Source of the DNA: Hormiphora californensis
Lineage: Eukaryota; Ctenophora; Tentaculata; Cydippida; Pleurobrachiidae
Direction: 5' to 3'
DNA length: 64,000 nt
Assembly: GCA_020137815.1 (NCBI GenBank)
Contig: CM035355.1
Coordinates: forward strand, 5,723,350 to 5,787,349
The position numbers were made by a program, and so were the translations under genes. The notes below the pieces were generated by a model. It was not told the origin of the DNA, made no database searches, and worked only from the letters and a program-made list of their open reading frames with translations. Below, piece by piece: positions 40,701 through 52,700 of the stretch; position 1 is the stretch's first letter, and each line of letters begins with the position of its first letter.

Positions 40701-43700
40701 GTCCGACTGAACACAACACTGATAAGTGAAGAGGACTGGAAGTGTGATAGCCACTACATTCTTGCGGAGGAACGGATAACGGAACGGGCCCGAAGTGTCC
40801 TGGCATCACACGCTGCTCACAAGGGCTGGCCAAGAGAAGAGTCTTGGGCGTGGTCAAAAAGTAGTTCGGAGTGCAAGGTAAGTAGAATAGACTACCTGAA
40901 GATTTTGGAAACTAATCCCGATAATCCGATATTATCGACGGCCTAGTCAAGTTGCCTACCATGAACCACCAGTACCTATAACACACCATTCCCATCTCTC
41001 CCTCCCCAGTACCTGGCAGAGGATCCCTTCCTAAACACCACACCCCCCCCCCCCCCGACCACTAAACTATCTAACACCCCATCTCCCTCCCCAGTACCTG
41101 ACACCCCCTCTCCCTCCCCAGTACCTGACACCCCCTCTCCCTCCCCAGTACCTGACACCCCATCTCCCTCCCCAGTACCTGACACCCCCTCTCCCTCCCC
41201 AGTACCTGACACCCCATCTCCCTCCCCAGTACCTGACACCCCATCTCCCTCCCCAGTACCTGACACCCCCTCTCCCTCCCCAGTACCTGACACCCCATCT
41301 CCCTCCCCAGTACCTGACACCCCATCTCCCTCCCCAGTACCTGACACCCCATCTCCCTCCCCAGTACCTGACACCCCCTCTCCCTCCCCAGTACCTGGCA
41401 GAAGACCCCTCCCTGAACACCCCACCCCAATCTCTCCCCAGTACTAAAAACCCCATATCTCCCTCCAGTACCTGGCAGAAGACCCCTCCCTGAACACGCC
41501 AGGAGGAGCATGTCACCCCCCCCCCCCCCCCCGACCACTAGACTATCTAACACCCCCTCTCCCTCCCCAGTACCTGGCAGAAGACCCCTCCCTGAACACC
41601 CCATCCCCCCAGTACCTGACACCCCCATCCCTCCCCAGTACCTGACACCCCAGTATCTAACACCCCCTATCCCTCCCTCCCCAGTACCTAACACCCCAGT
41701 ATCTAACACCCCCTATCCCTCCAGTACCTGGCAGAAGACCCCTCCCTGAACACGCCAGGAGGAGCATGTCACACCCCCCCCCCCCCCCCCCGACCACTAG
41801 ACTATCTAACACCCCCTCTCCCTCCCCAGCACCTGGCAGAAGACCCCTCCCTGAACACCCCATCCCCCCAGTACCTGACACCCCCATCCCTCCCCAGTAC
41901 CTGACACCCCAATCTCTCCCCAGTACTAAAAACCCCATATCCCCAGTACCTGGCAGAAGACCCCTCCCTGAACCCCACCCAATCCCCCAACCAGTACTAA
42001 CACCCCATATCTCCAGTACCTGGCAGAAGACCCCTCCCTGAACCCCACCCAATCCCCCAACCAGTACTAACACCCCATATCTCCAGTATCTGGCAGAAGA
42101 CCCCTCCCTGAACACCCCAGGAGGAGCCTGTCAGGTGGTGTGGAATGCTGCCTCACTGTGTGGACAACAGTTAGAGTTAGAACACGTTACCGAGGCTGTC
42201 TTCAGTGGACTGTCTAACAGCTTTTTTGTTTGGGACGAACCTGACACATTTACTAGTAAGTTGAATTGTTTGGGACGAACCTGACACATTTACTAGTAAG
42301 TTGAGTCGACACTGTGTCTAGTAAGAATAAGTGTGCCTATTGCCCAATGCCCATCCCCAGAAAGCACCTCCAATCTTTCTTTCTTGCAGATGCTACAATA
42401 GCTACCCCCCCCCCTCTCTTCCCTGCAGATTCAGATATTGCTAACCCCCCTCTCTCTTCCCTGCAGATGCTACAATAGGTAACCCCCTCCCCTCTCTTCC
42501 CTGCAGATTCAGATATATTGCTAACCCCCCTCTCTTTAGATTCGGAGGAGTTGTCTAGGAGTTGCTAACCCCCCCCCCTCTCTCTCTCTCCCCTGCAGAT
42601 TCGGAGGAGTTGTCGGTGTGTTTCAGCATGAAATCAGCAGCTTCCACTGGTACCATCCTACAATACAGTACTACTGTGTTGGGCATCACGGACACCTTCT
42701 ACCAGAATGAGATACTGGTGTTTGTATCTAGGAAGGAAAATCATGAACCACTTGGTATGTTGATTTTTTAAGTTGTTCGACAGTTTGTATGTTTCGGATG
42801 CAATGAATGTGACTAAAAAACAGATTGGTTAACTTATAAGTTATGGTTAACTATTTTTTCCCCGCCCGGGTGAAGGCCGAAGGCCTTCACCCGGATGCCT
42901 TTTGCAAAAAGGCATACGGGGTTTGGCAGGTCGGTAGAACTTCGACAGAATTTAGGGTAGGTCAATTTAGGGTAGGTCTGAATTTAGGGTAGGTCTGAAT
43001 TTAGGGTAGGTCTGAATTTAGGGTAGGTCTGAATTTAGGGTAGGTCTGAATTTAGGGTAGGTCTGAATTTAGGGTAGGTCTGAATTTAGGGTAGGTGAAT
43101 TTAGGGTAGGTCTGAATTTAGGGTAGGTCTGAATTTAGGGTAGGTCTGAATTTAGGGTAGGTGAATTTAGGGTAGGTCTGAATTTAGGGTAGGTCCGTAA
43201 CGTATCGTTTATCAAAGCATTGCAATTCGATATTAGGTTCTGATTAGGTCGCTGAACCGCGTCCCGTATCTCGTATCAACTCATTTCAATTCGATCTTAG
43301 TCACCGATTAGGTCGCTGAACCACTTCCCGTATCTCGTATCAACTCATTTCAATTCGAGGTTAGACACAAATTAGGTCCCTGAACTGCGTCCCGTATCTC
43401 GTATCAACTCATTTCAATTCGATCTTAGTCACCGATTAGGTCGCTGAACCACGTCCCGTATCTCGTATCAACTCATTGAAATTCGAGGTTAGACACAAAT
43501 TAGGTCCCTGAACTGCGTCCCGTATCTCGTATCAACTCATTTCAATTCGATCTTAGTCACCGATTAGGTCGCTGAACCACGTCCCGTATCTCGTATCAAC
43601 TCATTGAAATTCGAGGTTAGACACAAATTAGGTCCCTGAACTGCGTCCCGTATCTCGTATCAACTCATTTCAATTCGATCTTAGTCACCGATTAGGTCGC

Positions 43701-46700
43701 TGAACCACGTCCCGTATCTCGTATCAACTCATTGAAATTCGAGGTTAGACACAAATTAGGTCCCTGAACCGCGTCCCGTATCTCGTATCAACTCATTTCA
43801 ATTCGATCTTTGTCACCGATTAGGTCGCTGAACCGCGTCCCATATCTCGTATCAACTCATTGGAATTCGAGGTTAGACACAAATGAGATGGCAAACGAAT
43901 TGTTTTTTTTCTTTCTTAAACAGGTTTCAACTCAGGATGGAACTCTTAAAGTCTACGTGCAAAACTAATAATTTCATTTGATGCAATACGGAACACAGTA
44001 TACCGACCTAACTCAGTTCACCTACTTTAAGTAGTACTTAGTCTCGGTGACTAAGATCGAATTGAAATGAGTTGATACGAGATACGGGACGCGGTTCAGG
44101 GACCTAATTTGTGTCTAACCTCGAATTTCAATGAGTTGATACGAGATACGGGACGTGGTTCAGCGACCTAATCGGTGACTAAGATCGAATTGAAATGAGT
44201 TGATACGAGCTACGGGACGCGGTTCAGCGACCTAATCAGAACCTAATGTCGAATTGCAATGCTTTAATAAACGATACGTTACGGACCTACCCTAAATTCA
44301 GACCTACCCTAAATTCAGACCTACCCTAAATGCACCTACCCTAAATTCAGACCTACCCTAAATTCAGACCTACCCTAAATTCAGACCTACCCTAAATTGA
44401 CCTACCCTAAATTCTGTCGAAGTTCTACCGACCTGCCGCAACATGTAGCAACTAGAGCCGCGCACACAACAACAACCTGCTCCTTCATAAACCACTTCAT
44501 TGACACGTTTTCAGGAAATGTGTGGCACGCAATTCCGCAATGTGGCGCGCAATTTAGTGCTACTAAAACACAAGGATTTGTTCTATACTGTTTGCGTGAT
44601 TTATAAATCATCCGAAATGTCTGTCCCGCCTTCGTGTTAGAAATGAAACGTTGGCGGGGAAACATAGCATTATGAAACATAATGCATTTATTCTTGTTGA
44701 AATTGACATTAAATTGTCAAGTTCCAGACTATGCAAGTTGCAACACATATATCTCGAGATCCTCCTCAGATCTCCTGGAGTTCACAGTCCACAACAGACC
44801 GTACTTCTTTGCTGTCACACTCCTTGATGGTGTCTGGCACTCTGTCTGTCTGTCATGGTCTACAGCTACTGTAGAGGTCAGCACGGGTAATGTGAGCCTG
44901 GTGTACGATGGTGTGCTGTTCGAGGGTCCCAGCACTAAAGCAGGTAATTAATTAGTTAGTTAATTAATTAGTTTATAACTAGCGTATTAGATATTATAAT
45001 TGGTAATTAGATGTACGAAATCTACTTTGTTCTGCGCTCCTCACACCATTTCCAACATCCCCCTACTTACAGTGTGGCCTACGAACCAGTTCAACAAGAC
45101 AGTGACTGACGGTGGATCGCTTTATTTGGGACGGCAGTTAGGTGAAGATATAGAGGAAACTCTACCATTCGAGTGAGTTGTAGACCCCTCCCATTGAACA
45201 TACCACATGTTACACGTGGTATTAGTCATCCAAGCTGCTCTAATACCACTCAGATTCTTAAATACATCTCTCTAAACACCCTCAATCTCTCCCTCACTCC
45301 CTGACCACTCTCTCTCCAATCACCCTCTCTCCACCCTCTTTCTGAACACCCTCAATCTCTCCACCCCTCACTCCCTGACCACTCTCTCTCTCCAATCACC
45401 CATTCTTGTACTACAGGGGCTCCCTGTTGAACCTGAACGTTTGGAATGTCAGCCTGACCACGGAGGAGATGATACAGATGACAAAGAAAGTGGGGAGTTT
45501 CAAGTGCTCTCAAATCGTGTCACGTGATTATGACGTCATGCTAAGGTGGAGGGACCTTCTCAACTACGCATCCGCAGGTATACTTTTTAACAGGTTTATA
45601 CACTTCCCTCATAGCTTTAATGAACGCGACATAATGAATCGTCCTCCCTCCTAAGATGTGGAGATACAGACGGTGAGTGATCACCAATACTGTGGACTGT
45701 TGAGGTACGAGGAACCCATCATGGAGAAACCCTTTCACCATACACTTCGAACTGCGGAGGACAAGGAACCCGGACAAGCTGTCAGATTCGGTGATACCGT
45801 CAGGTAGGGTGCTGACAGGCAGGGTTTTATCCAGTGGGACCCCCGATCACATCTCCCTCTTTATACACCCCTTACAACTCCCCTCTCCCCCTCTCACAAC
45901 TAACAAGTGACAACTCCAAATGACAAATCTCCCTCTTTATACACCCTTTACAACTCCCCTCGTCCCCCTCTCCAGGATTGTCCAGGCGGATTCCACCTAT
46001 ACCCAGATCCAGTGTACAGGCACGGCATGCACCTTCACACAGTGTGCTGTGGGAGATGACTGTGGGTCTACCTTTATCATCCTATCACCTTACTGGACTA
46101 TTGGGAGAGCTGTTGCTATATCCGATGATGTTTATTTTGTTGATTCAACTGATACTACTGTCTCCCTTACGGTATTAATAGCTTATGTGATTTAATTGCA
46201 TTGGGTACACTTTAATTGGGTATAGTACGCTCATTGATATTGGCTATAATTGAATCATTGGGACATAACATATCGTTTCTTTCATGATGTACAGTGATTG
46301 ACAGTGACTCTTTCTTTTCAGAGTTTGGATACTACGAATGGTAGTTTTGAGTTGGACAAGAACATCAACAAGATTAAAATCGAGATCGACTATGTAGGAT
46401 GGAAGGTTAGTGTCACTATATTCTAGTGGTAGGGGGCATCCTAGTTTCAAGTTTCTTGGGCTGTTCAGAACGGGCTAGATGCCCTCTTTTCAACAAGCCC
46501 AAAATGAAGCAATTTTACCAAGAAATGGCAGAGTTATGACCAAAAACGTCACATTTTAATTTTAATTTTAACGTTGGTGTGTGGTGACTCTGACATGGTG
46601 ACATGCTAAATCCAAATTGTTAGCTTCGACCATTTCAATCCCCTACCTATCCCTTGTAATATCCATCCTCTTTCCACACATACTTCATTACGCTGCAGCT

Positions 46701-49700
46701 AGGTTGATATATTAACCACTGCATTGTCTGCAGGTTGATGACGTAGAGGACGAATGTCCAGTTGATGAGTGTGTCAAAGAAACTACAAGATCGTGCGCTG
46801 GCAATGTCACGGAGTGTCCTGGAAATTCAACTATTTACTCAGCATGCGACTGTAGCGAAGGTACTAGAGAAAATTGGGGCAATATGTTTTTGTCCTCTAA
46901 CCTCTTATTCTCATACTCATTTCACTCCTACCACGTTCGAAGCCTCCACAATATCACATGGCTCCAATCTACTAGTAGTGTCATTATTAGTGAATTAGTG
47001 TTACTAACCTGTATCTCCCTCAATTGCAGCCCACCAGGGGTGTGGTGTGACCCCGGTTGAAGAGAGCGAGTTAGTGTTACTATATTAGTGTTACTAACCT
47101 GTATCTCCCTCAATTGCAGCTCACCAGGGGTGTGGTGTGACCCCGGTTGAAGAGAGCGAGTTTGCGGGAACCTACTCCTGGCAGACCTACACAATTGCTG
47201 ACAATACCAAGAAGTGGTATGCCATCTGTCAGTACGGGTCTTTCAATGACCGGTATCTCCCAATGGTAAGTGCATGGTTTCTAAAATAAAGCTTTTGTAA
47301 TACAAGAATTGTAAGAAATATTGTCTTGTGACAAACTATGCAGCTGTTAGCAGTCGATCTCGCCCCCTACAATACTAAGTGATTCTATGTCTCTATGCCT
47401 CTAACGGTTCTATATGTCTCAGGTAGTGGTCGCGGAGTGCAATGGAGCTGGGATGACGCCCCATTATGAAAACATCACATGTGCATTCCAATCCCAGGCT
47501 GCCCAGGCTTTATACATGCTGCTATATGGTGACAGTACCACCAAGGTAAGTAATAAGTTAATTGATTAGTTAGTTAATTAGTTAGTTAATTAGGCTCTAT
47601 ATATAATACACTATACTACTAACACTAACCCTCATTCTGTCTGTAGATTGACAACGAGAATGTTGCTGACTTTGCGTTGAAGGCATCGAATGCGGTAGAA
47701 AATGCAGACGATCTGGGAACAGTTCACGTGGAGTTAGCTGCAGAGATCACATTACAGATATCTGATACCACCAACATTACCACTGAGGTAGCCATCACAT
47801 TACAGATATCTGATACCACCAACATTACCACTGAGGTAGCCATCACATTACAGATATCTGATACCACCAACATTACCACTGAGGTAGCCATCACATTACA
47901 GATATGGGGGGGGGTCCAGCCCTAAAAAAAGCTAAGCTATCGGCCAAAATCAGGGTACCTTTAGCTTTTTTTAGCTTTTTTTTAGCTTTTTTTAGCTTTT
48001 TTTTTAGCTTTTTTTAGCTTTTTTTAGCCTTTTTTAGCCTTTTTTAGCTTTTTTTAGCTTTTTTTAGGCTAAAAAAAGCTTAAAAAAAGCTAAAATTGAG
48101 TTTTTAGTGGATTCATATAGGTTCGAATCCCGCTGACGCCAAATTTTTTAAACTTTTATTATAACGTTTTATAACGTTTTTTGAACTTTTTTAAAACTAT
48201 TTTTATCAAATTTGAATAATATTTTTATCGAAAAAATGTCTCCAGAAAATGGCAGTAGGGGTGGATACAGAAATTGCTATGTATGGACATAAACGGTAGA
48301 TTATGGTAAAAAAATGTGCAGGAAATGAACAAATGCAGTCAATAGACGCCCGGAAGGATGAAAATTTAATGGAAAAGTGTCAAGATGAATGCTGAAAAAA
48401 CATAAAAAGTAGGGCTAAAAAAAGCTAAAAAAAGCTAAAAAAAGCTAAAAAAAGCAAACATAAAAAAGCAATCGACCAAAATCAGGGTACCTTTAGCTTT
48501 TTTAGGGCTGGACCCCCCCCCCCCCCCCCCCCAGATATCTGATACCACCAACATTACCACTGAGGTAGATCACATTACAGATATCTGATACCACCAACAT
48601 TACCACTGAGGTAGCCATCACATTACAGATATCTGATACCAGCAACATTACCACTGAGGTAGATCACATTACAGATATCTGATACCACCAACATTACCAC
48701 TGAGGTAGCCATCACATTACAGATATCTGATACCACCAACATTACCACTGAGGTAGATCACATTACAGATATCTGATACCACCATGGTTCTCCCTCGCCA
48801 ATGCTCTGAATTCTGACAGACCAATAACTACTATAATTCACTACTAATACTACTACACATTACTAATCTACTAACCAACTTACTCCCCTATTTTCTAAGT
48901 TTCCAACCATCTTAATCCCCTGTATTGTCTAGGTAACTGATAACGTGCTAAACGTGTTTGACGCGTTGTCTGTTAGCGTTAGTGATGAAGATATCACGAA
49001 GAGTGCAAAAGAGAATAACGCCCCTAAAAAGTAAGTGTTGTACTGTTCTAGGTTTCTAGGTTTTCAGTCTGCTTTTAAGTTCCTAGTTCCTGTTGCCATG
49101 CTACGCAGTCTGTCCATTCGTCGAGTCAAGCTTCGGTGTGAGAGCCGACAGACTGGGAGCATGTCAATTTACCTGTGTCCTGTACCAATTTACCTGTACC
49201 AAAGTATCTGGTCGGGTACAACAGATGCGGTAAAATCTCCCTCCCTCTATTCCTGTACAGGTTGCTAACTGCATTCCCTTCTACAGGTTGCTAACGTCAA
49301 TAGATGCAGCTGCAAAGAAGATGCAGACGGGAGAGAATGGGACTGTGAGTCTCAAGAAGACCAGTGTGGGAATGAGTGTCATGGATGTGGACCCAGACCA
49401 AGAGGGACCGGTATGTGAATTGGGGGTCGGGGATTGCCAACCCCCAATAAGCTGATATCCCCCCATTCAATCACAATCCCCGACCAACGCTTGGATCCAA
49501 GTGCAGATCCGTTAAGAATTTAGGTGCCGGCAGGCACCTCCGACCCGAAGAAAACAGCAAAAAACGAAAAAAAGAAAAAAAAATTTTGCCCCTGCACAAA
49601 AACCCAAAAATGCCGGTAGTAGGGACGAATCTTAATTTTTTGACTCACTATTTGGTTCAAAGCAAATTCCGGTTGTAACCCACCTATTTTGACCCGCTGA

Positions 49701-52700
49701 ACACGATCCCGTCCATAGGCAAGCTCGCAAAAGTGAAGAAAATGCCCAAATCGGCCACGCCCTTTTACCTGTATTTTCAGCCTGTAGCCAAAAACATAAA
49801 TCCTCTTAGAATAGGAGTAGAGACAAATCTGAGGGCACTAAAGTGATCAGCGCCCTCGCATTAGTGGGGATAGGTGCTGGAATTAAGTCTCTATCTCATC
49901 TGGTTAATTAGATAATTGGATAATTAGGTTTGCACATAACCGTTTTTTGGCTATATGGCTATAGCCACTTAGGAATGGTTTAGAGACTTTTCACTGGCGC
50001 CATTTTGTAGGCAATAGCCAAGTTATGGGGGGTCGACGTCGGACTTTTAAGCTCTATCTCCAACCGTTTAGCCGTTATTGGGCTTAATCGATGCTCAAAA
50101 TGAGCGAAAAACGGTAAAAAGCCCGATTTTGAGCATCGTTTAAGCCAAATAACGGCTAAACGGTTGGAGATAGAGCTTAAAAGTCCGACGTCGACCCCCC
50201 ATAACTTGGCTATTGCCTACAAAATGGCGCCAGTGAAAAGTCTTTAAACCATTCCTAAGTGGCTATAGCCATATAGCCAAAAAACGGTTATGCGCAAACC
50301 TAATTATCCAATTATCCAATTAACCAGATGAGATAGAGACTTAATTCCAGCACCTACCCCAACTAATGCGAGGACGCTGATCACTTTAGTGCCCTCAGAT
50401 TTGTCTCTACTCCTATTCTAAGAGGATTTATGTTTTTGGCTACAGGCTGAAAATACAGGTAAAAGGGCGTGGCCGATTTGGGCATTTTCTTCACTTTTGC
50501 GAGCTTGCCTATGGACGGGATCGTGTTCAGCGGGTCAAAATAGGTGGGTTACAACCGGAATTTGCTTTGAACCAAATAGTGAGTCAACCACTTCTTTTTG
50601 TGAGAGATTCGTCCCTACTACGGCCCTATTAAGAACAAAGAAAGGTCTTTTTTTGGGGGGGGGGGGGGGCAAAAAACATGTCAACGATTGTGGCCACACC
50701 GTTTGAGATATCGACTTGAAATTTTGTAGGCATGTTCTTGTAGTGTGTGTGTGTGTGTTTGAACCTCCCGTACTTCCTCCCACTTTGCTGGTGTCTTACG
50801 GGGCCAGCTCCCGGCGAATCAAAATTCTGGCGTTCCTCCCGAGCACCCCACACAAAGAGTTGCTCAGTAGTTCCACTAGTCAGTCCTGTCCAGGGACCCT
50901 CCATGGAGGATCCCCTTCGAGGGAAAGGCTAGCTTCACATTCGGTCCGCTTTTGTTAAGTTTGCCGGTTACTAATCCAGTTAGACACACAGCTGAGAGCA
51001 CCAGTGTATTTCCACCAGTCTTACGTTACTGGGTTTCCCCAGAAGTAGGTATATTGCCGAGCGATGACGCGGCTTCTCTGCCCACACGTAGATGAGAAAC
51101 GTCATTTCTTCTACCAGCACTTGCCATTTAAGGCCAGAATCCTGCTTCAGGACCAGAGTGGTGGCTCGGACTAGGAAGCGACCGAATATTCGGTTCGGTT
51201 CGGTTCGGTTCGGAAATTCGGTGTTTTTTGGGCGATTCGGTTCGGTTCGGTTCGGTAGGAAATTTTGGCCGAACCACCGAATTTTTTGGTCAAAAAATGC
51301 CCAGAAATCTGGATTTTTCATGCAAAATTTTTCAATTATTTCACGAAAATTGTATGGATTTCAATGTCAATTTCGCCGTATTAACCCTATTTCGAATCGG
51401 TGGTGCTATGTGGAAATGATTTCGCTAGTTAGCGGGTTCGATATGGATTGATTTGATACCTGACTTCCCGTCGAATCGTGTCCTCATGAGAGGGTCAACA
51501 AATTCAGAAACTTTTTTTTTCAAAAAATTCATGGAGAGCACCGATCAAGGTGTTAAGAATCATTCTCTGAAATTTTGTAAAAAAGTTTGGAAAATATTTC
51601 AAAGTCAATTTTATGGAAAATTTTCTATGTCAATTTTTGCGTACGAATCGTGTTTCGAATCGGTATTGCTAAGCGGGAGTGATGTTGCTAATTAGTGGGT
51701 CCGAGATGGATTATGCTGATACGTGATCCCCCATCAAATCTGATTAGGAAGTTTAGGGGAAGCGATTCATGTTTCAATAAATCCTGCTAATTAGCGAGAG
51801 CACTGCCGCATAGCATCACCGATTCGCAACACGATTCGTACGGCAAAATTGACATAGATTTTTTTCCGAAATTGACTTTTTGAAATATTTTACAAAGTTT
51901 TTTCACAAAATTAAATGTTTCTCTAAAAATTCATGGAGATCATCGATCAAGGTATTGAGAATCATTACCTGAAATTTTGTGAATTTTTTTTTGTGAAAAA
52001 TATTTTAAGTAAATTATGGTATACGAATCGTGTTTCTAATCGACAATGCTAAACGGGAGTGATGTTGGTAATTAGTGGGTCCGAGATAGATTGTGCTGAT
52101 ACGTGATCCCCCATCAAATCTAATTAGGAAATTTAGAGAGACACGATTCATGGTTCGTTTAATCCTGCTAATTAGCAATACCATTCCCGTATAGCATTGC
52201 CGATTCGAAACACGATTCGTACGCAAAAATTGACATAGAAAATTTACGATAAAATTGACTTTGAAAATTTTTTCACAAAATTGACTTTGAAATTTTTTCA
52301 AACATTTTTTAACAAAATTTCAGAGAATGATTCTCAATACCTTGATCGGTGCTCTCCATGACTTTTTAGAAAAATATTTATACAGAAAAAGTTTTGTATG
52401 GTTCGGTTCGGTTCGGTTACCGAAATTCGGTTCGGTTCGGTAAAAAAGTTTTTCAAATTCGGTTCGGTTCGGTTCGGTTCGGTGGAAAAAACCCGGTTCG
52501 GTCGTTTCCTGGCTCGGACCACCGATTGGTACTCTATGTACCTAATCGGCCCAGTTTGTAGTGCTTCTAATACGCAGTCTAGTGAAGCGGCACTCTCCCT
52601 CAAGGGGTGCTCCATAGCCTGTCAGCCTAAGGTGGCAACCATTGGGATGCTCTTTCGAGCTCGTTTTGTACCACCCTTCTACATTTTAATGTCTGGGCGG

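Noticed and set aside
40976-42115. Minus-strand frames of 149 to 212 codons rich in GTGEGDGVS or YWGGRWGVR
   Set aside because: They are translations of the exon 49 minisatellite in the wrong strand; no domain pattern or start context.
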